Shown here piece after piece: positions 1-7,872 of a DNA stretch of 64,000 nucleotides. The position numbers and the translations under genes were made by a program. The DNA is from Prosthecobacter sp. (lineage in GTDB: Bacteria > Verrucomicrobiota > Verrucomicrobiia > Verrucomicrobiales > Verrucomicrobiaceae): NCBI GenBank assembly GCA_019186985.1, contig JABARQ010000041.1:1-64000 (forward strand), given 5' to 3'. Each line of letters opens with the position of its first letter. Positions within the stretch are counted from its first letter, which is position 1. The notes beneath the pieces are model-generated. The model had not been told where the DNA came from and did no database searches. It worked only from the letters and a program-made list of their open reading frames with translations.

Positions 1-2
1 TT

Positions 3-122
3 GAGGCGGAGAGGGGGAGGTATGGAGCGAGGAGGAAGACGGGGGCACGGCTGATGGCGGGGCTGTCGAGGGATGAGAAGCTGTATGCCCTGCGCGACCT
101 CAAGGTCGACAAGGTCGGCTGA
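3..122 (+). CDS. C-terminal fragment of an unidentified protein (partial)
   Basis: An open frame enters from the left edge and ends at a TGA at 120-122, leaving 39 residues. The fragment is basic and ends in DLKVDKVG. It lies 63 bases upstream of rimO on the same strand, so the two could be cotranscribed. No domain can be recognised in so short a piece, and chance openness in GC-rich DNA cannot be excluded. Confidence 0.35.
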   Translation, partial: EAERGRYGARRKTGARLMAGLSRDEKLYALRDLKVDKVG

Positions 123-185
123 GGCTGTAAAAAGCCTTTCATCCGGGCTGATTGGCCGTATTCTGGCCGCCCCCTTTTCCCGTTT

Positions 186-1544
186 ATGATCAAAGTCGGA
201 CTCGTCTCCCTCGGCTGCGCCAAAAACCTCATCGATTCAGAAATCATGGTCGGCCACCTTCAGCAGGCTGGCATGACGATGACGCCCGAGGCCGATCTGG
301 CTGATGTGCTCATCATCAACACCTGCTCCTTCATTGACATGGCCAAGAAGGAATCGGTGGGGGCCATCCACGAGGCTGTGGACGCCCGCGGGGAGTCCAA
401 GAAGCGCAAGAAGCAGAAAATCATCGTCGCAGGCTGCCTTTCCCAGCGTTTTCGGGAAGAACTGCCGAACCTCATGCCTGATGTGGATGCGTTCATCGGC
501 CTGGATCAGATCACCCAGGTGGCCCCGATCATTCAAAAACTGGTTGGAGTAAAGGAGCACGAGCAGGAAAACCTGGTGACCAAGGGCCCTCAGTACATTC
601 CTGACTACAACACGCCGCGATTCCGCCTGACACCGAAGCACATGGCTTATGTCAAAATCGCCGAAGGATGCAATCATCCCTGTTCCTTCTGCATCATTCC
701 GAAAATCCGCGGCAGACATCGCAGCCGCACCCAGGAAAGCGTGGTCAGGGAGGTCGAGCTGCTTGTGAAAAGCGGGGTGAAGGAGATCAACCTCATCTCC
801 CAGGACACCACCTACTTTGGCATGGACAAGTGGGAAGGGGAGCGGCCGAGGCCGACCTCGGGTGTGGACAGTTCCAAGGGCGAATCCTTGAGCACCTTGA
901 TCCGGGCGTTGAATGAGATCCCCGGCGATTTCTGGATCCGGCTGCTCTACACCCATCCGGCACACTGGAGTGATGACCTCATCCAGGCCATCGCCGAAAG
1001 CCCGAAGGTGGCACGATACATCGACATCCCCCTGCAGCACATCAGTGACAACATGCTGGCGCTCATGCGGCGTGAAACCTCGGGCGGCTACATCCGCGAT
1101 CTCCTGAAGCGCATCCGCAAGGGCATTCCGGGCATTGCCATCCGCACGACCTTCATCGTCGGCTTCCCCGGCGAGACGGAGGCTGATTTCAATGAGCTGC
1201 TGCAGTTCATCGAGGACGAGAAGTTTGAACGTGCAGGCATCTTCAACTACTCCCGCGAAGAGGGCACACGTGCGGACAAGATGGAGGGTCACATCCATCA
1301 CATGACCCGCAAGGCGCGCTGGAACGAGGCCATGCGAGCCATTGAGCGCAACGTGCAGCATGTGAACCAGCGTCACGTCGGCAGGATGATGCGTGTCCTG
1401 GTCGAGGAGCCCGGTGTCGCCCGCAGCGAAATGGACGCGCCGGACATCGACACGACGGTGTTCGTGAACAAGAAGCTCCCCGTCGGTCAGTTTGTTGATG
1501 TCACCATCAAGGAATGGCGCGGCTACGACCTCGTGGCCGCCTGA
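186..1544 (+). CDS. rimO: Ribosomal protein S12 methylthiotransferase RimO
   Basis: This is a radical-SAM methylthiotransferase that adds a methylthio group to the conserved aspartate of ribosomal protein S12 in the cytoplasm. The 452 residues match the usual family length. The N-terminal MTTase domain has three cluster cysteines (C11, C47, C84). The radical SAM domain carries the CNHPCSFC motif (C162, C166, C169) that binds the second 4Fe-4S cluster. A TRAM-like C-terminal domain follows from about residue 380. The opening MIKVGLVSLGCAKNLIDSE is typical of RimO rather than the tRNA enzyme MiaB. The start has no visible Shine-Dalgarno sequence. The next gene converges from the opposite strand 47 bases downstream. 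Confidence 0.95.
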   Translation: MIKVGLVSLGCAKNLIDSEIMVGHLQQAGMTMTPEADLADVLIINTCSFIDMAKKESVGAIHEAVDARGESKKRKKQKIIVAGCLSQRFREELPNLMPDVDAFIGLDQITQVAPIIQKLVGVKEHEQENLVTKGPQYIPDYNTPRFRLTPKHMAYVKIAEGCNHPCSFCIIPKIRGRHRSRTQESVVREVELLVKSGVKEINLISQDTTYFGMDKWEGERPRPTSGVDSSKGESLSTLIRALNEIPGDFWIRLLYTHPAHWSDDLIQAIAESPKVARYIDIPLQHISDNMLALMRRETSGGYIRDLLKRIRKGIPGIAIRTTFIVGFPGETEADFNELLQFIEDEKFERAGIFNYSREEGTRADKMEGHIHHMTRKARWNEAMRAIERNVQHVNQRHVGRMMRVLVEEPGVARSEMDAPDIDTTVFVNKKLPVGQFVDVTIKEWRGYDLVAA

Positions 1545-1591
1545 CCGGCCGCCCAGGATCCGGTTCAGGCATTCTGCCACCTGTTTGCGGC

Positions 1592-4228
1592 CTACTTTGC
1601 AAACATGGCGTTGTCCTTGTCGCCGCCGCTGAGAACATAGGCGACCAGGTCGAGGATTTCGTCCTTCGTGAGCATGGCGAGCAGCATGGGAGGCATGAGC
1701 GAGACCTTGCTGGGCTCGATGCTTTTCACCTCCTTGCGGTCGATGTTGGCACGCTGGTCAGGGTTGCTGAGGTCGGTGTTGAGCGTAACGTTGTCGCCGC
1801 TGAGGTTGACGACGACACCGCTGAGGATCTCTCCATTGTTCTTGGTGACGATGATGGGGGCGAACTGCTCGTTGATCTCCTTGCTGGGATTGATGATCTG
1901 GTCGAGCAGGTCATGCGGGCTGTAGCGTCCGCCGGCGCCGGTGAGGTCGGGGCCGGTCATGCCGCCGGCATTGCCGAAGCGGTGGCAGGTGAAGCAGGCT
2001 GCGGCGCTGAACATCTTCCGTCCGTTTTCAAAGCTGCGACCCTTCATGCCCTTGGCTGCGGCCTTGCTGAGGTCGTCGAGCGTCCACATCGTCGGCGTGC
2101 GGCCGACAAACATGGCGCCGGCCAGCTCAATCGCCCCTTTGACCTCGGGCTTTTTCTCGATGAGCGCTGCCAGTTCAGCCTTCTCGGAATCCGTGAAGGT
2201 GGCGAGGCTGTCACTGCGGATGAACTCAAGGAACTTGGTGAAGCTGGCTCCGCCCTTGTAGCTGGCGGCCTTCAGGAAGAACTCGAGCTGCTGTGTGCGC
2301 AGTTCCTTGTTCCAGCCACTTTTTAGAAAGCGCAGGCTGCGTGCATATTCGATCTGCGGCTCCTGGCTTTCGGCGGTGGCGATCAAGGCCATGCCCTTGG
2401 CTGCGGTGCTTGGCGCCTGGAGATGGGCGAGCGTCTCGGTGAGCAGCCAGTTGAGCTCGAAGTTGTCCGCAGGATAGGCGGGGTCGAGCTTCGCAATCAG
2501 CGCAGTGACGGTGGCTTCGTCCGGATTGCCAAAGCGATGCAGGACAATCTCGATGAGCCGCACATAGCCGAGCTTTTGATCCTGCGTGAGCCTGGCGAAG
2601 TCGAGCTTCAGCAGCGCGGTGAGGATGGCGTCGCGAGCGGCCGTGTTCACGACATGATTCGCCTCGCGATGGGTCGGGCACACGCCCGTGCGGCGGGCGA
2701 GGGCGAGCAGGGCTTCAATTTGCGCAGTGACGTTGGCCTCCCCGAGCGCCTTGTCCTGCCACTGATCCAGCGGCTGGTGCTCCAGCGCCGCACGTGCGGC
2801 GGCGCGGATGTAGCGGTCGGCGCTGCTGAGATGCGGCCAGGCGGCGGAGACGGCCTTCGTATCCTGCCTTCCGTGGAAGGCTTCCAATGAGCGGCGGAGA
2901 TTCCGCGCGCCCTCTTCTGCGGAGACGGCGGTCCGTGTCTGGATCGATGGGGCCAACGTGGTGTCCTCTTTGCCGGCATAGGTCACCCGATACAGCCCGC
3001 TCTGCACGCGTCGGCCGCCGATGGTGAAATACATCGCACCGTCTTTGCCGATGATGGCATCGCTGACCGGCAGCGGACCGCCGGTGACAAACTCCTCCTT
3101 TGTGGCGGTGTAGGTGCTGCCCTGAGGCTTGAGGTGCACGGCGTAAATCTTGCCCCAGCTCCAGTCGAGCGCGTAGAAGGCCTCCTGGTATTTGGCTGGA
3201 AACTCCGCCCCATAACCAAAAGTGCAGCCGGTGGGCGAGCCTGGGCCGATGTTCAGGGTGGCGGGCAGGTTGTCGATGTAGAACTCGGGATACTTGCCCG
3301 CGCCGTTGCGCCAGCCGAACTCCGCGCCGCTGACGACATGGTTGATGCGCGTGGGACGGTACCAGGAGGTGTTGAAGTCATACTCCATGTCAGCGTCATA
3401 GACGAACAGCTCGCCATCGCGGTTCACACCGCCGTCGTAGATGTTGCGGAAGCCGCTGGCAAAGATCTCGAAGGTCTTTCCATCCGGCGTGAAGCGATAC
3501 ACGATGCCGCCAGGGGCCATGACATGGCGGTTGTGGCCGCGGCCGTCCGGCATGCGCGGCAGCAGGTGGTCATCGCCCCACAGCTTCGCCACGGGGGAGC
3601 TGTCCGGCGTGCCAGCCTTCGGGCCTTCCTTGAGGACAGCGTTGTTGCCGCTGATGAGATACAGGCCCTTGCCGTCAGGCGTCTTCAAGATGGCATGCAC
3701 TCCATGGTCGCTGCCCGCCTCGAATTCGCGCAGCATCTCCACCTTGTCCGGCATGTCATCGCTGTTGCTGTCACTGATGCGGTACACGCCGCTGGGGATC
3801 TTTTTCTCATAGTCGTTCACCCCGACATACAGCGCCCCGAAGGCGAACAGCATGCCGTTCACACCGCGGATGTCGGCGGGCACCTTTTCGACATCGCCCT
3901 GGCTCAGCGTCCGTCCGACGGCAGGTGCCTTGAAGCGGTAGAGCATGCCATACTGGTCGCTGACGTAGATGCGACCGGCGTCATCGGTTGTCAGGTTCAC
4001 CCAGGATCCCTGGTCCTGGCCGGGGACGCTGTAGATCAGCTCCACCTGAAAGCCGGGGAGCGTCCTGATGCGCGACACCGGGGTGGCCTTGTTTTCGCCG
4101 ATGGCCGGGCCGACGGCGTCCGGGCGCCTGGGCTTTGCCTTGCCCTTGGCTTTGGGTTGCTGTGCCAGCAGGGAGCTGGGCAGGGCCAGGGCGGATAAAA
4201 GCAGGGCGGCAAAAGGCAGGCGGTTCAT
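1592..4228 (-). CDS. Secreted PVC-type heme/cytochrome c dehydrogenase-like protein
   Basis: An 878-residue exported protein of the architecture common in Planctomycetes and Verrucomicrobia. A signal peptide (MNRLPFAALLLSALALPSSLLAQ) is followed by an NHL/glucose-sorbosone-dehydrogenase-like beta-propeller over roughly residues 50-420. A helical HEAT-like middle comes next. The C-terminal PVC heme-binding domain contains CFTCH at 745-749. The ATG at 4228 was chosen because the signal peptide begins there; a TTG further upstream at 4297 would place an operator-like repeat inside the coding sequence. The family is presumed to oxidise sugars or polyols in the periplasm and pass electrons to heme c; the substrate is unknown. 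Site A lies 42 bases upstream, linking it to the AraC-type regulator at 7022. Confidence 0.85.
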   Translation of the reverse strand: MNRLPFAALLLSALALPSSLLAQQPKAKGKAKPRRPDAVGPAIGENKATPVSRIRTLPGFQVELIYSVPGQDQGSWVNLTTDDAGRIYVSDQYGMLYRFKAPAVGRTLSQGDVEKVPADIRGVNGMLFAFGALYVGVNDYEKKIPSGVYRISDSNSDDMPDKVEMLREFEAGSDHGVHAILKTPDGKGLYLISGNNAVLKEGPKAGTPDSSPVAKLWGDDHLLPRMPDGRGHNRHVMAPGGIVYRFTPDGKTFEIFASGFRNIYDGGVNRDGELFVYDADMEYDFNTSWYRPTRINHVVSGAEFGWRNGAGKYPEFYIDNLPATLNIGPGSPTGCTFGYGAEFPAKYQEAFYALDWSWGKIYAVHLKPQGSTYTATKEEFVTGGPLPVSDAIIGKDGAMYFTIGGRRVQSGLYRVTYAGKEDTTLAPSIQTRTAVSAEEGARNLRRSLEAFHGRQDTKAVSAAWPHLSSADRYIRAAARAALEHQPLDQWQDKALGEANVTAQIEALLALARRTGVCPTHREANHVVNTAARDAILTALLKLDFARLTQDQKLGYVRLIEIVLHRFGNPDEATVTALIAKLDPAYPADNFELNWLLTETLAHLQAPSTAAKGMALIATAESQEPQIEYARSLRFLKSGWNKELRTQQLEFFLKAASYKGGASFTKFLEFIRSDSLATFTDSEKAELAALIEKKPEVKGAIELAGAMFVGRTPTMWTLDDLSKAAAKGMKGRSFENGRKMFSAAACFTCHRFGNAGGMTGPDLTGAGGRYSPHDLLDQIINPSKEINEQFAPIIVTKNNGEILSGVVVNLSGDNVTLNTDLSNPDQRANIDRKEVKSIEPSKVSLMPPMLLAMLTKDEILDLVAYVLSGGDKDNAMFAK

Positions 4229-4270
4229 GGTGGTCGAGGGCCTTAAACGCCCGCATCTTCCGGAAACTAC

Positions 4271-4297
4271 CGGCAAAAGCTGTGTCGGATCCGGCAA
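4271..4297 (-). promoter_or_regulatory. Putative AraC-family operator, site A
   Basis: A 27-base site identical at 26 of 27 positions to site B (5194-5220) and matching site C (6988-7014) at about 20. Read on the minus strand it begins and ends with TTGCCG, the two copies being 21 bases apart. That is the two-helical-turn spacing used by AraC/XylS proteins. It lies 42 bases before the ATG of the cytochrome-like gene. Confidence 0.7.
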
Positions 4298-4353
4298 GAA
4301 CCGCTGGTCATGATGACACGCAAGCCTCGCCGCCCTTCAGGTGACTGCCTTGA

Positions 4354-5127
4354 TCACCTGGCTTCTTTCTTCGCCTTGCCTTTGCCCCTGGCCTTCGGGG
4401 CCTTGGCCTCGATGACCTGGGCATCGCTGGGGATGGGGTCGTTCTCGAAGGGTTTCATGCCGCCTTCGGGCAGCTCCCTGAGCATGACGTCCTTGATCTG
4501 CACGCTCATCGCCGGGCCGCGGTGAATCTGGAAGGCCAGCAGGCCTTCGAGGGAGCGCTTTGCCTCCTCGTGGTCGGTGAGTTCCATGGTCACCCTGCCG
4601 TCAATCTTATGCACCAGGTGATTGCCCTGGGCGATGATGGTGAATTCATGCCACCCGGCGATGTCAGCCTCCACCGGGTCGTGTTCGGCGACCAGCCACT
4701 TCACGCCGGATGGGTCAATGGTCACGCTCTGGCCGTTCTGGGCGATGATGCCACGGCCTCCTTCCTCATACATCATGGCGCGATAGGGTTTGTTCGGGTG
4801 GATGTCGCACTGGTAGCCGCGGATGGACCATTTCTTGTCCGCATTTTCACTGCTGCGGTACTGGATGCCCGTGTTGTTGCCGCTCTGCTTCACCTTCGCC
4901 CGCAGTTCGAAGTTTTTCAGCACACCGCCGCGCCAGATGAGGAACTGGTTGTAGGCCAGCTGCTCCGGACCTGTCGTATGGCCGACAATCTCGCCGTTCT
5001 CGACCTTCCACAGCTCGGGATTGCCATCCCAGCCGGTCAGGTCCCTGCCGTTGAAGAGGGGCTTGAATCCCTCCTGGGCCGAGGCGGTGGTGAGGGCGAG
5101 AAGGGCGAGCAGGACGAGTGGTTTCAT
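4354..5127 (-). CDS. Secreted DUF1080 family protein (3-keto-disaccharide hydrolase-like)
   Basis: A 257-residue secreted protein with a signal peptide (MKPLVLLALLALTTASA) and one DUF1080/PF06439 concanavalin-like domain. Family signatures include FKPLFNGRDLTGWDG near the N-terminus, then W-K-V-E-NGEIVG and SGNNTGIQYRS. This Pfam family is named for hydrolysis of 3-keto-disaccharides, so a role in cleaving an oxidised glycoside is plausible; the true substrate is unknown. The C-terminus ends in a short Lys/Ala-rich tail. The ATG at 5127 gives the signal peptide; a TTG at 5220 would translate the operator. The gene has its own copy of the shared site (B), 66 bases upstream. Confidence 0.85.
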   Translation of the reverse strand: MKPLVLLALLALTTASAQEGFKPLFNGRDLTGWDGNPELWKVENGEIVGHTTGPEQLAYNQFLIWRGGVLKNFELRAKVKQSGNNTGIQYRSSENADKKWSIRGYQCDIHPNKPYRAMMYEEGGRGIIAQNGQSVTIDPSGVKWLVAEHDPVEADIAGWHEFTIIAQGNHLVHKIDGRVTMELTDHEEAKRSLEGLLAFQIHRGPAMSVQIKDVMLRELPEGGMKPFENDPIPSDAQVIEAKAPKARGKGKAKKEAR

Positions 5128-5193
5128 GAGGTTGGTGGATGGCTGGGAATGAAAAGGCCGTGCGTCTGAACGTTGACACACGGCCAGAAATGA

Positions 5194-5220
5194 CGGCAAA
5201 AGCTGTGTCGTATCCGGCAA
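5194..5220 (-). promoter_or_regulatory. Putative AraC-family operator, site B
   Basis: A 27-base site that differs from site A at a single position, with the same 21-base spacing of TTGCCG half-sites and the same orientation relative to the downstream minus-strand gene. It lies 66 bases upstream of the DUF1080 start and 7 bases from the stop codon of the dhaL-like gene. Confidence 0.7.
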
Positions 5221-5226
5221 GGCCGG

Positions 5227-5859
5227 TCAGGCGGCCGGGGCGACAAAATCAGCCATGGTGCGGAGGATGACGACCACGGAGCATGCGCCGGCGTCGGGGA
5301 AACCGAGGCAGGCCTCGCCAAGCGTCTTGGCGCGGCCGAACTGGGCGATCATGTTTTTGCTGGCCTCCTTGCCGGCCTCCGCCGCGTCGGCAATGGCGGC
5401 GAGGGCTTCGGGCAGCGGGAACTGGGTGACCTCCCTGGCCTTGGCGGCGGCGGGTGCCAGCGCGTCGAGCATGGTCTTGTCGCCGGGCTTGGCTCCGCCG
5501 CGCTTCATGATGCCCTCGACGGCGGCGTCGAGGAACAGGGGCATGTCAGGCGGATCAAAGGTGCCTGCGGTGGCGAGGGCCTTGCCGCCGGCGCGGAAAA
5601 GCGTGCCGAAGATGGCTCCGGAGGCGCCGCCCATGCTGGTCATCATGGCGGTGCCGACGGTGACAAACACCTGTTCGACGGAGTTGGGCTCCAGCGTTCC
5701 GAGCTGGGCCTTCACGGCCTCCATGCCGCGTTTCATGCCGAGGCCGTGGTCGCCGTCCCCGAGGTCGCGGTCGGCCTGGGACAGCATGGGTTCCGCAGCG
5801 ATGATCGCGTCGGCGACCTTGAGCATCATGAGACGGATTTGGTTGGGCTTGAGTTCCAT
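5227..5859 (-). CDS. dhaL: DhaL-like dihydroxyacetone kinase nucleotide-binding subunit (orphan)
   Basis: A 210-residue protein covering the full DhaL (Dak2) domain. The Mg-ADP-binding aspartates are present in RDLGDGDHGLGMKRG (near residue 35), followed by MGGASG and KPGDKTMLDA. DhaL carries ADP as a cofactor or uses ATP, and acts with DhaK, which holds the triose covalently. No DhaK is encoded in this window, so the substrate and partner are unknown. The gene follows lsrF on the same strand after 86 bases and is probably cotranscribed with it. The start at 5859 matches the family N-terminus; an in-frame ATG at 5886 would add nine residues. Confidence 0.85.
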   Translation of the reverse strand: MELKPNQIRLMMLKVADAIIAAEPMLSQADRDLGDGDHGLGMKRGMEAVKAQLGTLEPNSVEQVFVTVGTAMMTSMGGASGAIFGTLFRAGGKALATAGTFDPPDMPLFLDAAVEGIMKRGGAKPGDKTMLDALAPAAAKAREVTQFPLPEALAAIADAAEAGKEASKNMIAQFGRAKTLGEACLGFPDAGACSVVVILRTMADFVAPAA

Positions 5860-5945
5860 GGTTTTGTGGAGGGTTTGGGCGGCCATGTCGGCCGCCCGGA
5901 TTGGAGCATTGATCCTCTGGCGGCAGGCGGGGAGCCTGCCTCCGC

Positions 5946-6899
5946 TTACTTGCCCTTGAGGTCGTTGAACATCGCGAAGCCCTGCTCGGGGGTGAGGCCC
6001 TCGTGCACAACGCCACGCACCGCCTTCATCATCGCCACCGGATCCTCGCTCTGGAAGATGTTGCGGCCCATGTCCACGCCCGAGGCGCCCTGCTGGATCG
6101 CGTTGTAGCTCATCTTCAGCGCGTCGAGCTCCGGCAGCTTCTTGCCACCGGCGATCACGATCGGCACCGGGCAGCAGCTGGTGATCGTCTCAAAGCCCTC
6201 GTCCGTGTAGTAGCACTTCACCACATGCGCCCCGAGCTCCGCCATGATGCGCGTCGCCAGGCGGAAATACTGCGCGTTGCGCGCCATCGCACGGCCCACG
6301 GCCACCACGCCCATCACGGCGATTCCGTAACGGGCGCCCGCATCGACGAGGTCGGTCAGGTTCTTGAGGCTCTGGCGCTCGTAGGCGCTGCCGATGAACA
6401 CCTGCACGGCCAGCAGGCTGGCGTTGAGGCGGATGGCCTCCTCGATGTTCAGGGCGGTGGACTCGTTGGACAGAGGCTCGAAGCCGGGGCGGCCGAACTT
6501 GGCCTTCCTGCCGTCGATCTCGCCCTCCCACTCCTCAAACGGGCTGACCATGGAGGTGCCGCCGCTGGCGCGCAGGGCGATGGCCTTCTGCGTGGAGGCG
6601 GGGATGATGCTGCGCTGGATGCCGCGGGTGAGCATGAGGCAGTCGGCGTAGGGCTCCAGCGGGAGGATGGTCTGGTCGACGCGCTCCAGGCCGGTGGTGG
6701 GACCCTGGAAGTAGCCGTGGTCGAAGGCGAGCATGACGGTGCGGCCGTCCTTGGGGTTGAAGACCTTGGAGAGGCGGTTCTTGAGGCCCCAGTCATACTG
6801 GTGGGAGCCCTTGAGGAAGAAGCCGGGGGCCTGCTGGGGCACGTCGGTGAAGTATTCCTTTTCCTTCTTGTCAGCGGCGCTGGTGGTGATGTCTGCCAT
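5946..6899 (-). CDS. lsrF: LsrF-like class I aldolase/thiolase
   Basis: A 317-residue cytoplasmic TIM-barrel enzyme of the DeoC/FbaB/LsrF superfamily. It closely resembles E. coli LsrF, which handles the phosphorylated autoinducer-2 breakdown product P-HPD. Shared blocks include [19 protein letters not shown] (from about residue 55), [14 protein letters not shown] and [13 protein letters not shown]. The expected Schiff-base lysine is K228 in GAHVVKCYY. Compared with the remembered E. coli sequence there is an insertion of about 22 residues around 118-143. No lsrK, lsrR or lsrACDB genes are nearby, so the natural substrate may be another phosphorylated ketose. Site C lies 88 bases upstream. 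Confidence 0.85.
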   Translation of the reverse strand: MADITTSAADKKEKEYFTDVPQQAPGFFLKGSHQYDWGLKNRLSKVFNPKDGRTVMLAFDHGYFQGPTTGLERVDQTILPLEPYADCLMLTRGIQRSIIPASTQKAIALRASGGTSMVSPFEEWEGEIDGRKAKFGRPGFEPLSNESTALNIEEAIRLNASLLAVQVFIGSAYERQSLKNLTDLVDAGARYGIAVMGVVAVGRAMARNAQYFRLATRIMAELGAHVVKCYYTDEGFETITSCCPVPIVIAGGKKLPELDALKMSYNAIQQGASGVDMGRNIFQSEDPVAMMKAVRGVVHEGLTPEQGFAMFNDLKGK

Positions 6900-6987
6900 G
6901 GTCGTATGGATGGTTAGGTTTGAGGTGAACGGACGGGAATGGACGCCGGACGGTTATCCACACGGGGCTTGCCTTCCATGCCTGTGT

Positions 6988-7014
6988 CGGCCAGAGTTGT
7001 GTCCGATTTCGCAA
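6988..7014 (-). promoter_or_regulatory. Putative AraC-family operator, site C
   Basis: A degenerate copy of sites A and B (about 20 of 27 positions), in the same orientation relative to the minus-strand lsrF gene. It lies in the divergent region, 88 bases from the lsrF start and only 7 bases before the regulator's ATG at 7022. Binding here could both activate lsrF-dhaL and repress the regulator itself (inference). Confidence 0.55.
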
Positions 7015-7021
7015 ACTGCTC

Positions 7022-7855
7022 ATGCCTGCCTCCGCCTCCATCCTCAGCGTGGTGCCCGCCGGTTCAGCCCACCGTGTGCAGGGGCATCGCAGCGTCGCCC
7101 TGCCGGGAGTGACGGTGGACATCCTGACCACAAGGAAGATTGAGCTTCAGCAGTGGGAGCTGCGGCGGCTGAACGATCCTTACTGGCGGTTGTACTGGCC
7201 GATGCAGGACGGGGGTGTGGTGGAGATCGATGGTGAGGCGACAGAGCTGAAGCCCGGCATGGTGTATCTGATCCCGCCACGCACGACCTTCAGCACCAGC
7301 ACGCGGAGGCCGTTCAGCAAATGGTACTGTCACTTCAACCTGGGTCCGCTGGCGGACCGTGCCGCGCCTGGCATCCATGCGTTTGCGGCGGCGGCTCCGC
7401 ACAAGGCGATGCTGCGCGAGCTGATCCGGCTCGGGGCCAGCCCCGGCAGCGTGCGTTTTCCGTGGGTGTCGATCCAGCTGGTGGCGGAGTTTGTGAAGAA
7501 GCTGCCGGCGAAGGTGTGGGAGCAGCAGCGGCTGGACGCCCGGCTGCTGAAGGCGATGGAGTTCATGAACCAGCACCTGGGCCTGAAGCTGACGGCCGAA
7601 CAAATAGCGCGTCATGCCGGGCTGAGCGTGCGGAACCTGAACCACCTGTTCAAGCAGGAGGTGAGGCAGTCTCCGATGCGCATCCTGCTGGACTACCGCC
7701 TGGACGAGGCGTGCCGGCTGCTGCGTCACACCCATGACAGCATCGAGGCCGTCGCCGAGGCCTGCGGGCTGGTGAACCGGCATTATTTCAGCCGCATGAT
7801 GCGTCAGTACCGCAACACTTCGCCGGCGGCCTACCGGAGTGAGATCGGCGGCTGA
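7022..7855 (+). CDS. AraC family transcriptional regulator
   Basis: A 277-residue regulator. The N-terminal half (about 1-110) is a cupin-like sensor domain with EIDGEATELKPGMVYLIPP. The C-terminal 100 residues hold the two helix-turn-helix motifs of AraC/XylS proteins, LTAEQIARHAGLSVRNLNHLFKQ and SIEAVAEACGLVNRHYFSRM, closing with the familiar Y-R-N-TSPAAYR. It is divergent from lsrF-dhaL. Sites with AraC-type spacing occur upstream of lsrF, the DUF1080 gene and the cytochrome-like gene, so it probably controls all three units. The ATG at 7022 has no Shine-Dalgarno sequence and abuts site C. Confidence 0.88.
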   Translation: MPASASILSVVPAGSAHRVQGHRSVALPGVTVDILTTRKIELQQWELRRLNDPYWRLYWPMQDGGVVEIDGEATELKPGMVYLIPPRTTFSTSTRRPFSKWYCHFNLGPLADRAAPGIHAFAAAAPHKAMLRELIRLGASPGSVRFPWVSIQLVAEFVKKLPAKVWEQQRLDARLLKAMEFMNQHLGLKLTAEQIARHAGLSVRNLNHLFKQEVRQSPMRILLDYRLDEACRLLRHTHDSIEAVAEACGLVNRHYFSRMMRQYRNTSPAAYRSEIGG

Positions 7856-7872
7856 AGCGGCCGGGGTTCGGC

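Noticed and set aside
237-1580. A long open frame on the minus strand opposite rimO, and many similar ones opposite other genes
   Set aside because: GC-rich codon use opens antisense frames. Their products are rich in His, Arg and Pro without domains, while the plus strand encodes a clear RimO.
4229-4297. Extended N-terminus of the cytochrome-like protein that resembles the extended N-terminus of the DUF1080 protein
   Set aside because: Both would start at TTG inside the shared operator. The similar peptides (MPDPTQLLP and MPDTTQLLP) simply reflect the repeated DNA site; the signal peptides start later.
5946-6899. Autoinducer-2 quorum-sensing locus
   Set aside because: Only an LsrF-like enzyme is present; the kinase, repressor and transporter genes are absent, so quorum sensing is not supported.
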